The notes: generated from the sequence alone by a model not told the origin. DNA of 28,023 bases from a virus (IMGVR_UViG_3300035698_005278:1-28023); one strand, 5' to 3'; numbered from the stretch's first letter, positions 8,173 through 17,140 are shown. Program-made: numbers and translations.

Positions 8173-9384
8173 TTAAGACCAAATTGATGCAATGGATGCT
8201 ATCCCACTTCCTCCACCAAAATCACTCACAGTAGGCAGAAGCAAATCAGGAAGTCTGTTTGTCATAGACTCCCAGAAACCAGGACCTTCAATTTGCTTCT
8301 GTTTTAGATCTAATTCCCTAGAACTCAATTCATTCTTGAATTTCAATTCAGCAGCAGATTTTTCTTTTGCCCAATCAATCTGCTGGGCTTGCAAGAATTT
8401 CCGAAGATCAAATTCTCCACCAGTCATACTCTCTTTACTCTCTATCTCAAGTCCAGTCAACATGGTCTGGAATAGATTATCAATAAGATTCTGTTTCTCT
8501 GTATTAGCTAACTGCATACCCTGTAACCGTCGATCAGCTTCAGCCGATGCCATTTGATACATCATTCCCTTCTCATCTTGCTGCAACTTAGCAAACGAAG
8601 GATAGGCTTGAGCTAACATCATCTCTTCAACGGGACCACGCTCGTATCTATCTTTATAAGCTTGTCGCACTTCTTTTTCTTTCTCTGCTTGTCTACCCAA
8701 CTGAGACATAGCCAATTCGCTACGAGCTCCAGCTTTCTGTGCGAGTCCTTGTCCCTGAGCTCCTGCCATAGCAGCCGTGATAGGCTCAGAAATCCTACCT
8801 GCACCACTGATCCCGTACTCTTCGCCGGTCATCTTAATATCAGCTATAGATCGAGCTATTTCACGATCAATATCTTTTAGAGTCTGTTGCAAAATCCCAG
8901 ATTCAGTCTGCTTAATAGCCTCTTCAGCCGTGCTAGGAGTCTGTAGCAATTTTAAGTAATCCTGGAATTGTCCCTCAGATTTTTCGCCTACACCCTTAGC
9001 AAGATCGGCATATTGCTGAGGTATTGCATTAGGATTAAGTCCTTCAGCATATTTGCGATATTCTTCTAAAGGTTGGTTTATTCCTGAATAATCAGTTTGA
9101 CCACCTGAAAGGACACCTTTCAAAAGGTTCCCGTAGAATTCATCGGGGGAAGTCCTATCAAATGAACCGTCAGCAGGTCCTATATATTTAGGAGCAGCAG
9201 GAATTGTAGTTATTTGTTCTCCTCCAAGTCCAGGTCCACCATAAGCAGTCAATCCAGACATAAACGTTGGCTCTTCATTCCCTTTCCGCATACCAACAAC
9301 ATTCCCATTATTATCAAGTATATTTGTATAGGGACTTGAACCTGTCGTCTGAACTTGTCTCTGAACACTGCTTGGTAGAATCAT
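8173..9384 (-). CDS. Internal virion protein, 403 aa
   Basis: This is a 403-residue protein with a Gly/Pro-rich N-terminal third that is likely disordered (about residues 40-85). Long helical, Gln/Glu/Lys-rich stretches follow from about residue 120 to 355. A small-residue segment (ISEPITAAMAGAQGQGLAQ) lies near the centre, and the C-terminal end is hydrophobic (LPDLLLPTV, then GIASIASIWS). A strong Shine-Dalgarno (GGGAGGG) precedes the ATG. It directly follows the tail nozzle gene and precedes two further internal-type proteins, the usual place of ejection proteins in short-tailed phages. No enzyme motif was found. The internal virion role is inferred from gene order and the helical, low-complexity make-up. 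Confidence 0.55.
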   Translation of the reverse strand: MILPSSVQRQVQTTGSSPYTNILDNNGNVVGMRKGNEEPTFMSGLTAYGGPGLGGEQITTIPAAPKYIGPADGSFDRTSPDEFYGNLLKGVLSGGQTDYSGINQPLEEYRKYAEGLNPNAIPQQYADLAKGVGEKSEGQFQDYLKLLQTPSTAEEAIKQTESGILQQTLKDIDREIARSIADIKMTGEEYGISGAGRISEPITAAMAGAQGQGLAQKAGARSELAMSQLGRQAEKEKEVRQAYKDRYERGPVEEMMLAQAYPSFAKLQQDEKGMMYQMASAEADRRLQGMQLANTEKQNLIDNLFQTMLTGLEIESKESMTGGEFDLRKFLQAQQIDWAKEKSAAELKFKNELSSRELDLKQKQIEGPGFWESMTNRLPDLLLPTVSDFGGGSGIASIASIWS

Positions 9385-9396
9385 AATTCCCTCCCT

Positions 9397-12300
9397 TTAT
9401 TCCTGTGGTGCAGGATCACTCGTATAGTATAAATTCCCATTCAATAGTCGCCATGCATTGATACTAGATATAGACCACTTGAAACTTATGTATTTCCCCT
9501 GTTTCAACTTAGAAACACTGAATGGTAATTTGAAATTCTGGTATCCAGTCTTGGTATCCATCGCATAATCTGCCATAGATATAGCATTCCCATCCTCATT
9601 CACATAATATTCAGTCTCTAACGTTGCATCGCTATTGATCGTTGTCATGAACAATTCATCGAAAGTCGTATACGTATCAGCTCCAGATACTGGGAATGTT
9701 TTAGTCTTGTAATACGCATCAATCGCCGATCCATCATCATCTGTCCCGTATTCAAGCTGATAAATCCCATTTGAATCTCCGAAATAAAACGTACCAGAAT
9801 AATTCACAATTCCATCGACATGGATTCCACTATATCTCTGCCATTGCCGATTCTTATCGTAAACCAAAACTTTGTTGTTTGAAGTCGAAAAAACTGCAAC
9901 AGCTAACCAATATCGATTCTCAATGTAATCAGCAAAAGTCCGAATTGCACTACCTTCACTGAAATTAACCGTAATGCTATGAAGTATCACCGAATGAGTC
10001 GAGACTGAACCTTTATAAAAATCTGCTGAGACTGTGATATATTGACCCACTTCGATACTAGGAGTCTGTCCATCAACAACGGATTGGCTAGCTAGATAGG
10101 TAGAACTATCGTAAATATCTATACTGGAATCAGTATCAACAAACAATGTGTAATCTATCGATCCACCACTCAGAGTATCGTCAAGTCCAATTGTTCCCCA
10201 TTCGTTGAATTTAGTATTCGCATCAAATGATCTTGTCGTAAATGTTGAATAGAATACCATCGTTGCAAAATAAACTTGAAATGTTCCATCGTAAGATCCT
10301 AGTGTATAATTCGATCCTCCTGTGGTAAAACTACTCGTATAGAGTAGGACACTCGACGAATAATCAACCGTAGCTAATTCAGGTGCGTAGAATTCTGCGT
10401 GAGGAATATAAGTTATAGTCGTTCCACCATTGCCATAATACCCTGTCGCAAAAGTAGCTCCACCGTGTGCAAAATAACTGGAACCGCCACCGCCTCCTCC
10501 TTGTCCGGTTGTATTACAACATCCACCACCTCCTCCCCCATAATAACCACCGCCACCACCTCCTTGAGAGGGAGATTCCCCTCCCACACCCAAAATACCA
10601 CTTTTACCAGCGCTTTGTCCGCCAACTCCCCCAGAAGATTGAGTTCCACCTCCTCCACCACCATCGGGATAATTAGAAGCAAACCCTCCTTTTTCCCCAT
10701 TAGGTGGCGTTCCAAATCCAGCAGCCCCACCCGTAGAAAGGAATCTTAAATCTGAACTTGGAGGCCAACAAGCATTTCCGTAACCACCACCCCCAGCAGC
10801 AACAAGAATACGATCTGTCCAAGTTGATCCATTTATCCTAATATCAGAAGATCCTCCACCACCTGAATTTGATCCGCCTACTCCCACGTAACCCACACTA
10901 GTGGAATCGCCTCCCCCATTCCAACCACCAGGAGCAAGGTGATCACTTACTGACTGACCAACCTCTCCAGCTCCACCCACAAATACCGACAATATATCTC
11001 CAGGAGTAACTGTCATAGTTGCGGTTACAAGTGCTCCTGATCCTGTCCTTAATGCATAAGATCCGACACCCCCAGAACCTCCAGCCAATTCTATAGTTAT
11101 GCTACTTACACCTATTGGAACTACAAAAGGCTCAGACGAACCTGAGTAATCAAAATTTTGAGTGGTTATTGATGCTACATTCGTTATAGTCGTATGCATC
11201 ACAAACCAATATGTATTCCCAGCTGCTAAACGCTTATCAGTCATAGTGGATTGACTGAAATAATAATCACTAGTGTATGTGGTCAAATTCCCATTACTGT
11301 TCGTATTAGATGAAATCTTAGTCGTCGAAGTATCAAACACAACCTCAGCCGGGCAAGTAGCCCCCGTATGAAGCGTTAACCAAGAATCATACCCTTCAAC
11401 AACGTTACTCTTATACTGGAACCCCATAGTAACCTTATCTAACTGAAACGTGTCCGTAGCAATGAACATAACAGCGTAAGCACCAGTAGAAGATGAATCA
11501 TAAGTCGAATACATGCTATCAGAAGTCCCACCACTTCTCGTCGCTCCAGTAGCAAGAAACACAGAAACCTGAGTCGTCGAACCAGAAAATAATCCGATAT
11601 CACCAGGACTCGTAGTCGTATCAATCGCAACACCAAGCGTCCCAGAAGCCCAATCAGCAGCACTCGTCTGGACCCACTGCCGATTGTTCAAATCCCCCTG
11701 TTCAATCGTCTCCATATAGGTATCGATATTCTGACTGATAGGATAATACTTCTCACCATCAAATTCGTAAATAATCCGATCATTCCCAAACCACCGTAAC
11801 ATCCCATCACAATTCTTAATCGAATCGGGATAATTGCATCCAACCGTATCGCTATACTCCCGACTCTTGAAATTGCTCTTACGACTACCAAAAATAGCCC
11901 CAAATGAACGTTGCTTGTACCACATAAGCTTATCATCATAAGTAGCGTATAGACCCGTCAAAATGTCATCTAAGGCCCCTTGAATCTGCAGTCTGGATGG
12001 ATCTGTATCAATAGAATCAGCAGCAAGAGTAAAATTGCTACCATCTAAATATTCTGAAACATAAATCGTTCGCTCATCACCAGAAATACCAGCCATCCAT
12101 AACCGACCTTTATGCGTTACCAGGAATTTAGGCTTATAAGTCCCCACAACATAAACATCAGATGTATCCCAATATTTCAAACCATCAGTAGTGTTACAGA
12201 AATATAATTCATCTCCTAACCCTGTAACATAAGTCGTCACATCAGGATCAACAGTCGAAATCGTAATGGTAAACGATTCACTGCCAAGAGTAGCTTTCAA

Positions 12301-12582
12301 AACATTGCTAGACTGAGTAATGAAATACTTCGAGCCATTCGCAATATAGAAACTGAATAGATTCTTCGACGATTCAGTGGAAAACTGAATATACCCCGCA
12401 CGAGGCTTCAAGCCCGATCCATCATCAGTCACTATATTCTCAGCGTCAGGAGTCTGATCCTTAAGAAATAATGCGTTATCATCAGTATTTAATCCACCAA
12501 ATTCACTGATCCTCGCTACGGCTGAATATATAGCAACCGTAGTGAAAACAAAGAGTGAAGTTAAATACAGGAATTTTTTCAT
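9397..12582 (-). CDS. Tail nozzle / DNA-stabilisation-type protein with signal peptide and inserted glycine-rich domain
   Basis: This is a 1061-residue protein. Residues 1 to about 23 are signal-peptide-like (MKKFLYLTSLFVF core, possible cleavage after AVA). The segment FGGLNTDDNALFL, then DAENIVTDDGSGLKPRAGY, is the typical start of podovirus tail nozzle or stabilisation proteins (P22 gp10 / T7 gp12-like beta-propellers). Repeating beta blades follow. Residues about 487-727 are a glycine-rich domain with many GGGGG runs and IELAGGSGG and ILVAAGGGGYG motifs, a module known from phage adhesins and other surface proteins. Blade-like sequence resumes after it (NRYWLAVAVFS, YDKNRQWQRY). The ATG overlaps the adaptor stop (TAATG), as expected for adaptor-nozzle partners. 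Likely role: lower tail tube with a surface-exposed insertion. The combination with a signal peptide is odd and is covered in the findings. Confidence 0.75.
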   Translation of the reverse strand: MKKFLYLTSLFVFTTVAIYSAVARISEFGGLNTDDNALFLKDQTPDAENIVTDDGSGLKPRAGYIQFSTESSKNLFSFYIANGSKYFITQSSNVLKATLGSESFTITISTVDPDVTTYVTGLGDELYFCNTTDGLKYWDTSDVYVVGTYKPKFLVTHKGRLWMAGISGDERTIYVSEYLDGSNFTLAADSIDTDPSRLQIQGALDDILTGLYATYDDKLMWYKQRSFGAIFGSRKSNFKSREYSDTVGCNYPDSIKNCDGMLRWFGNDRIIYEFDGEKYYPISQNIDTYMETIEQGDLNNRQWVQTSAADWASGTLGVAIDTTTSPGDIGLFSGSTTQVSVFLATGATRSGGTSDSMYSTYDSSSTGAYAVMFIATDTFQLDKVTMGFQYKSNVVEGYDSWLTLHTGATCPAEVVFDTSTTKISSNTNSNGNLTTYTSDYYFSQSTMTDKRLAAGNTYWFVMHTTITNVASITTQNFDYSGSSEPFVVPIGVSSITIELAGGSGGVGSYALRTGSGALVTATMTVTPGDILSVFVGGAGEVGQSVSDHLAPGGWNGGGDSTSVGYVGVGGSNSGGGGSSDIRINGSTWTDRILVAAGGGGYGNACWPPSSDLRFLSTGGAAGFGTPPNGEKGGFASNYPDGGGGGGTQSSGGVGGQSAGKSGILGVGGESPSQGGGGGGYYGGGGGGCCNTTGQGGGGGGSSYFAHGGATFATGYYGNGGTTITYIPHAEFYAPELATVDYSSSVLLYTSSFTTGGSNYTLGSYDGTFQVYFATMVFYSTFTTRSFDANTKFNEWGTIGLDDTLSGGSIDYTLFVDTDSSIDIYDSSTYLASQSVVDGQTPSIEVGQYITVSADFYKGSVSTHSVILHSITVNFSEGSAIRTFADYIENRYWLAVAVFSTSNNKVLVYDKNRQWQRYSGIHVDGIVNYSGTFYFGDSNGIYQLEYGTDDDGSAIDAYYKTKTFPVSGADTYTTFDELFMTTINSDATLETEYYVNEDGNAISMADYAMDTKTGYQNFKLPFSVSKLKQGKYISFKWSISSINAWRLLNGNLYYTSDPAPQE

Positions 12583-13322
12583 TATCTCGGTGCCACCTGT
12601 ACACTATTGGAATAATTTACCATAGACCCTAACCTAGCTCGCATCACAACAATCTCATTGGTATAGAGCTGATAATAAGTCTGGAATTCCGTAAGCTTCG
12701 ATTCAATCCGCTTAATCTGTGCCGAAACATGATAAACAATCGCTTGATGATAAGAAGTCAAATTGCTCTTAGAATCAAACGGGATATCAGTCGTTACCGA
12801 TACAGAACTAACCGTACTGTAATATTGAATAGTTACAGTACCAGTCGTTAGAGTCGTTGCTATAGGAATGTAACTTATAGTGAGATTCTCAGAAGATGGA
12901 CCAGCACCAACCTGAGAAATATAGTATTCCGATGGAGTACCAGTCTGAGTCTTCCACTCAACATTATCACTATAAAGCTTGCGAATAGAAGTTTCCTCTA
13001 TCTCTATGATATTGCCTGAAGTATCTTTCAACTCAACTTTCTCTACGGCAATTAAATCACTCGGGAGATCGTAATAAGTAGTGTTGACAGAAAGAGCATA
13101 ACTGGTAGTCTTCTCAGCTAACCAAGTCGCATTAACAATCTCTCGCTGTGCAGTATTGGCAAACGTAGCCAACACTGCGTCGCTATATCTATACCTGGAA
13201 GAATCAGCAGGATTATCATTAACATTAATTCTTACCTGATCACAAACCTCAGATAAAGTAAGAGAATAACCCGCTGAAACACAAACAAAAAGAAGGAGAA
13301 TAGATAGGATATATTTTTTCAT
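12582..13322 (-). CDS. Head-tail adaptor (gp4/gp11-like) with signal peptide
   Basis: This is a 246-residue protein. I place the start at the ATG at 13320-13322, because AGGTGG lies 5 bases before it; an in-frame GTG at 13331 has no ribosome site. Residues 1-20 are a clear signal peptide (MKKYILSILLLFVCVSAGYS). Mature residues then read TLSEVCDQVR, SSRYRYSDAVLATFANTAQREI, YDLPSDLIAVEKVEL and, near the end, helices with HVSAQIKRIE. This pattern (disordered start, RYSDA helix, then a beta strand with LP.D) is that of short-tailed phage adaptor proteins that attach the tail to the portal. It precedes the nozzle gene with a one-base overlap. A signal peptide on an adaptor is unexpected, since adaptors normally join the portal in the cytoplasm. 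The family call is moderately sure. Confidence 0.65.
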   Translation of the reverse strand: MKKYILSILLLFVCVSAGYSLTLSEVCDQVRINVNDNPADSSRYRYSDAVLATFANTAQREIVNATWLAEKTTSYALSVNTTYYDLPSDLIAVEKVELKDTSGNIIEIEETSIRKLYSDNVEWKTQTGTPSEYYISQVGAGPSSENLTISYIPIATTLTTGTVTIQYYSTVSSVSVTTDIPFDSKSNLTSYHQAIVYHVSAQIKRIESKLTEFQTYYQLYTNEIVVMRARLGSMVNYSNSVQVAPR

Positions 13323-13331
13323 ATATCCCAC

Positions 13332-13781
13332 CTATTTCACATACTCTTCCCAAATATAAGCGCCTTCAGTCCCCAAATACCCACTATCATCCCAAACACC
13401 CCACAATTTACCCTGATAATTGGTTTCCCAAGTATCTTCATCACTTGTTAAACTAAACGATGATAAATGAATACCAACCGTAGTCCCATAGAAGTCATAG
13501 GCATCAGAAGCATTTATCTGCAATGCAGCGTGAGATGACATATTCACAATTATACGAGTACGCCACCGGTTAGTCGTCCCAAGGTTTGTGTTAAGAATAG
13601 CAGACGAAATATCAACCGACGTACTAGTCGATGGAGATACCATCCGTTCCCTGACACTAGACCCACCCTGAATACTCACTGGATCGACACTTCCCCGTCT
13701 ATCTACACCAGCATTGCCAGCAGAGCCAGCAATACCAGTGCAAACAAAGAAAAGAGAAAATAATATTGAAATATAACCCAT
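13332..13781 (-). CDS. Small exported tail-module protein of unknown function
   Basis: This is a 149-residue protein with a hydrophobic N-terminus (residues 1-21, GYISILFSLFFVCTGIAG, small residues SAGNA after it) that looks like a signal peptide, though its first residues lack the usual Lys or Arg. The mature part is Ser/Thr-rich with predicted beta strands (SFSLTSDEDTWETNYQGKLW, GVWDDSGYLG). The ATG has AAGGGGG about 6 bases upstream. It lies between another signal-peptide protein and the adaptor gene, and is probably a structural or virion-surface protein. I do not recognise a family. The Cys in the N-terminal segment is not in a proper lipobox, so a lipoprotein is unlikely. Confidence 0.6.
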   Translation of the reverse strand: MGYISILFSLFFVCTGIAGSAGNAGVDRRGSVDPVSIQGGSSVRERMVSPSTSTSVDISSAILNTNLGTTNRWRTRIIVNMSSHAALQINASDAYDFYGTTVGIHLSSFSLTSDEDTWETNYQGKLWGVWDDSGYLGTEGAYIWEEYVK

Positions 13782-13795
13782 ATTAAACCCCCTTG

Positions 13796-14644
13796 TTATG
13801 GTTGTGGAGTAAAGTATGTCTGGATATACCTCACATTGTAGTCATTGGTACCAGTTCCATCAGTTGCGAAGTTAATTGTGTTGTAAGTCGCATCTTCTAC
13901 ATAAGTAGTCGTAACGGCCCCAGCTTCATCAACATGGTAAATATCGCCAGTAGCTGCAATATCATTAGCAAGCCCAATATCATCATTCGTTCCGATGAAA
14001 ATTGCAACAGTCGCATCAGGAGTCCCAAGACCAATTGTAATATTAGAAATGGTTATACTTGAGATAGAAGCCCAAGCAATATTTCCCAAACCAGCAGTAG
14101 CATTAGAAGTTGAAACTAAGGAAATATATTCATTAGTTGAAATTCCAACAGAATTAATTCCCTCAACATAACAAGTTCCAGTAACTGTCATCGTAGTTTG
14201 ACCAGTTGATCCAGTCGCAACAGTAGCCAAAATAACAATATTCCTCGGAACAGGTGACTGAGTGAAATCCGAAGTAACATAGGTCGTTCCACCAGCAACT
14301 AACGTTGTGGTCGAAATGAATGCACCAGCAAAGATAATATCATGATCTTTAGCAGGTAGATCAACAAATGATTCAAGATGTCGAGCTACTCCACCAAGAG
14401 TAATCATTCCATTATCAGCAAGATACAATTTCAACCAATTAGCAGTCGGTGATCCTAATTCTCCAACTCTGGAATGATTCGTGATATGTCCGCCAGACGA
14501 TACTCTATAAGCATAAGTAGAAATGTCCAAAGAATAGTTAGCGTCAATCGTAAGTCTGTCACTCTCAGTATCAGCATTTCCTGCAAAAGCAAAATTGCCT
14601 AGTAGGAATACAGATAGTGAAGCGAGTATTAATTTTTTCAACAT
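13796..14644 (-). CDS. Exported beta-rich structural protein (282 aa)
   Basis: The best start is the ATG at 14642-14644, because GGAGGTG lies 5 bases upstream; the longer open frame to 14707 adds unlikely residues overlapping the upstream gene. From this start the protein opens with a textbook signal peptide (MLKKLILASLSVF, ending NFAFA), cleaved near residue 21. The remainder is Thr/Gly/Val-rich and beta-strand-like (TTLVAGGTTYVTSDF, SSITISNITIGLG). It ends in IQTYFTPQP. Such sequences occur in phage head or tail surface proteins. It follows the capsid block and opens the tail block. I do not recognise a specific family. Confidence 0.6.
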   Translation of the reverse strand: MLKKLILASLSVFLLGNFAFAGNADTESDRLTIDANYSLDISTYAYRVSSGGHITNHSRVGELGSPTANWLKLYLADNGMITLGGVARHLESFVDLPAKDHDIIFAGAFISTTTLVAGGTTYVTSDFTQSPVPRNIVILATVATGSTGQTTMTVTGTCYVEGINSVGISTNEYISLVSTSNATAGLGNIAWASISSITISNITIGLGTPDATVAIFIGTNDDIGLANDIAATGDIYHVDEAGAVTTTYVEDATYNTINFATDGTGTNDYNVRYIQTYFTPQP

Positions 14645-14663
14645 CGATACACCTCCAAATATA

Positions 14664-15170
14664 TTAGTCCGGTCGTATGTATTCAAGATTACCAGCATCA
14701 GGATCATCAGGCCGAAGTTGTCGACGGATGTTTTTCAGACGATGCGCCTTCTCTAAATACGCCTGAGAAAACTCAGTTTTTGCCATTTCATTAGCTGCTT
14801 TCCTGAAATCAGGATTAAGCGAACCATCTTCAAATTGCTTCAACCGAGTCATCTTTCGAGGTATCATCATCTTCTGGACTTGCTCTATCAAATTAGTCTC
14901 ATCACGTTCAAGATCAGCTTTTTCAGCTTCACTCAAAGGTTCAGGTTGACTACCAGCTAGAACTCGTTCCATTTTTGTTATCTGTCGACTATTCCGACTT
15001 TTACCACCACTTTGAAGCTCTTGAGAAATACTCTTCTTCATCTCTCTTGAAAATTCAGGCGATTCACCAGCTTCATCTCTCTTAGATGTGTTGATGTCTC
15101 TCTGCATATTCATTCTTTCTTCAAGTGGTGCGATTCTCCGCATTGGTTTCCCTCTTGGATCGGCACTCAT
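14664..15170 (-). CDS. Charged helical virion-morphogenesis protein of unknown function (168 aa)
   Basis: This is a 168-residue, highly charged protein without signal peptide or membrane segment. The N-terminal half is rich in Arg, Ser and Lys and probably disordered. The second half is helical (SEAEKADLERDETNLIEQVQ, AYLEKAHRLKNIRRQL). AAGGAG lies 7 bases before the ATG. It sits directly downstream of the major capsid gene and upstream of the exported tail-module proteins. Proteins of this place and make-up are often head-completion or assembly factors, but I see no family motif, so the role is left open. The region just upstream carries a partial duplication of its own start site. Confidence 0.55.
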   Translation of the reverse strand: MSADPRGKPMRRIAPLEERMNMQRDINTSKRDEAGESPEFSREMKKSISQELQSGGKSRNSRQITKMERVLAGSQPEPLSEAEKADLERDETNLIEQVQKMMIPRKMTRLKQFEDGSLNPDFRKAANEMAKTEFSQAYLEKAHRLKNIRRQLRPDDPDAGNLEYIRPD

Positions 15171-15239
15171 AAAGGCACTCCTTTATTCTTAATTTTAAAA
15201 AAATCGGCACTCAGAACTAAGGCACTCTATTTTTTCTAT

Positions 15240-16139
15240 TTAGGCAACTTCAAACCCTAACAACCACTCCCAACCAATAGACCCATAACCATACAAAGAC
15301 GACACCAAATATTTCGGTGTGCGTGCTTCAAAGTCACTAGCCTTCTCGAATGCAATTGGATCAACTTCATTCCAAACCTGGAATTGTTTCATCAATTCAG
15401 GATCAATCAAGCCCCAGTTGTTCGTATCATACATCCTAACATCAGTAACAGTCTGAAACTTCCCGTAATGAACGTTGAAGTCATTGTTGTCTGTATACGG
15501 ACGCTGCTTAGACTTAACAACCTCTTCAAACGGATCTTCAAGATCAATCCCGCCAGCCAACATGCGAGGCATGATGTCTAAGGTATTGTCAAGATTGCTA
15601 ACGAACTTACGCATATAAATGCGTGCAGCTGATAGCGAAACTCCGTTGAATGCAGTCGTCAACTTATTGCCCTGACTGGATCCACCAACATCAGAGGTAT
15701 GCGCAGTATGAGACAACGCAAGCCCGTCCCGGGTCGTGTACGCACCGTTGAACATGTTGTTGAACCAATAGACCGCATCAGAAGCTATACGACGCTTCAT
15801 ACTCAGCCCTAACATCTCGGATGCTTGTTTCGCAACCCGAAGTTGATCAAACCTCATCCATCGATACTCAATCTTCAATCCAAGCAAATACTCTTTCGCC
15901 GTGATTGTGTTTTTGTACCCTTCCTTCCAATCCGCATACTGCAGATCTCCGGTATACTCTGGAACCGTATCCATATCACCAATCTCAAGATAAGTCTCAG
16001 TCTGTTTATTCGATTTTTCAACTTTATAGAAAAAGTCTCTCCTCGAATTAACTTGACGACCAAGCCCCAAATGAAATGAGCGCTTTGCAATCGGCTCTAG
16101 CGTATTTTGAAACGCTTTTAAACCTACAACTCTAGCCAT
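15240..16139 (-). CDS. Major capsid protein (HK97-fold type)
   Basis: This is a 299-residue protein. Its pattern is that of phage major head proteins: an N-terminal stretch with RDFFYKVEKSNKQTETYLEI, a central region with WFNNMFNGAYTTRDGLALSHTAHT, which resembles Mu gpT-like capsid proteins, then a basic helix (SLSAARIYMRKFVSN) and a C-terminal domain ending GWEWLLGFEVA. Length is normal for the class. A strong Shine-Dalgarno (GGAGGTGG) precedes the ATG. The gene order portal, scaffold, decoration-like protein, capsid protein supports the call. There is no cleaved N-terminal delta domain inside the protein; the separate scaffold gene upstream fits this. Confidence 0.82.
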   Translation of the reverse strand: MARVVGLKAFQNTLEPIAKRSFHLGLGRQVNSRRDFFYKVEKSNKQTETYLEIGDMDTVPEYTGDLQYADWKEGYKNTITAKEYLLGLKIEYRWMRFDQLRVAKQASEMLGLSMKRRIASDAVYWFNNMFNGAYTTRDGLALSHTAHTSDVGGSSQGNKLTTAFNGVSLSAARIYMRKFVSNLDNTLDIMPRMLAGGIDLEDPFEEVVKSKQRPYTDNNDFNVHYGKFQTVTDVRMYDTNNWGLIDPELMKQFQVWNEVDPIAFEKASDFEARTPKYLVSSLYGYGSIGWEWLLGFEVA

Positions 16140-16154
16140 TTATACCACCTCCTA

Positions 16155-16892
16155 TTAGTCTACTGGATTCAAAACGCCATCATGTATCACAATATCAGCC
16201 TCAAACCTTACGTCCTTCAAAGAATTGAGACCAGTCAATGCAGCATGTTTCGTCGGATCCATTTGCTCAGTTATTCCAGCTCTACGAATACGTAGATCAA
16301 TGATAGCCCCAGCAACTGCACCAGCAGCAGCCTGACTAGTCAATTTTCCATCAGCACTCAAACCAAGTAACTTATGAAACCTTGGCAAGATCTTGATGAA
16401 ATATGAAGTCGTATCAAGATCAGTCGTGAACGCTGCTTTCAATGTACATGAACCAGAAGCAGAAGCAGTCATATAATTCGTCTGACCAGCTCCCGTCCCC
16501 GAAACAACGTAAATGAACGAACCATCAATGTCGTCTTCCAATGAAGTAACTGTCATGGTCGTACTATTCACCGCTTGTGTACAGACAATCGCATTTGCAG
16601 CAGTTAGATCGAACTCGATCTTAATGATCGGAGGACAATTAATCAACTCAACCGGTGCCGTAACAAACTTAGTTCCAGCCATCAACGTATCGCCAACCTC
16701 AGAGTAATCATGAAGATTCTCCAGGATTCCGAAAGAATCGGCAATCGCACTCGTACCACTAGCAGTAACTAACATCCCATTATCCGTGCCGGCAGACGCG
16801 CCTATCTTCAGCAACGAATCGCCAGAAATATCCGCACCAGCTCCGTAAATAGGAAGGTCGTAATGCCTTCTTTGTACCTTACTTACTCTCAT
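16155..16892 (-). CDS. Head decoration-like structural protein (245 aa)
   Basis: This is a 245-residue protein rich in Ala, Thr and Ser, with many beta strands and no signal peptide. Segments such as SFGILENLHDYSEVGDTLMAGT and FVTAPVELINCPP suggest a small beta-barrel fold as in capsid-stabilising or decoration proteins, and the C-terminal part (RRAGITEQMDPTKHAALTGL) may reach the capsid surface. It starts after AAGGAGG and ends 15 bp before the capsid gene, the usual position of decoration or capsid-assembly partners. I do not see a definite family motif, so the call is contextual. Confidence 0.55.
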   Translation of the reverse strand: MRVSKVQRRHYDLPIYGAGADISGDSLLKIGASAGTDNGMLVTASGTSAIADSFGILENLHDYSEVGDTLMAGTKFVTAPVELINCPPIIKIEFDLTAANAIVCTQAVNSTTMTVTSLEDDIDGSFIYVVSGTGAGQTNYMTASASGSCTLKAAFTTDLDTTSYFIKILPRFHKLLGLSADGKLTSQAAAGAVAGAIIDLRIRRAGITEQMDPTKHAALTGLNSLKDVRFEADIVIHDGVLNPVD

Positions 16893-16912
16893 TTTTTATA
16901 CCTCCTTTTTGT

Positions 16913-17140
16913 CTACTTTCTTGACGGCATTGGGTTTTTAGATCCAATATCGTAATTGATTGTCACGAGGGCCTGTCCGTATCCCTCGGCATCCAAATTA
17001 GCCGTATTAATTACGAATTCATTCAACTTTGCACCTTTTTCACTAGCAACAAAATCCGCTACACCCTTCTCAATCTTCTTAGATAAAAGAATGGGATTGC
17101 GTTCAGTCCTATGTGAAACAACCTGAATCACTTTCTGCAT
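16913..17140 (-). CDS. Small conserved-type phage protein, 75 aa, unknown function
   Basis: The start is placed at the ATG at 17138-17140, preceded by a near-perfect AAGGAGGTG; a longer open frame to 17191 overlaps the upstream gene and lacks such a site. The 75-residue protein has an alternating strand-helix-strand pattern (QKVIQVVSH, then a helix around KIEKGVADFVASE, then QALVTINYD), suggesting a compact alpha/beta fold. It lies between the zinc ribbon and decoration-like genes in the capsid block. Function is not recognised. Confidence 0.6.
   Translation of the reverse strand: MQKVIQVVSHRTERNPILLSKKIEKGVADFVASEKGAKLNEFVINTANLDAEGYGQALVTINYDIGSKNPMPSRK

Noticed and set aside
10399-10749. 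Open frames on both strands in the glycine-rich region
   Set aside because: They arise from the repetitive GGN codons of the nozzle protein's glycine-rich domain; no ribosome sites or domain signals support them.
13719-13781. Lipoprotein signal in the 149-aa exported protein
   Set aside because: Cys is preceded by FFV rather than a small residue as a lipobox requires, so it is treated as an ordinary signal peptide.
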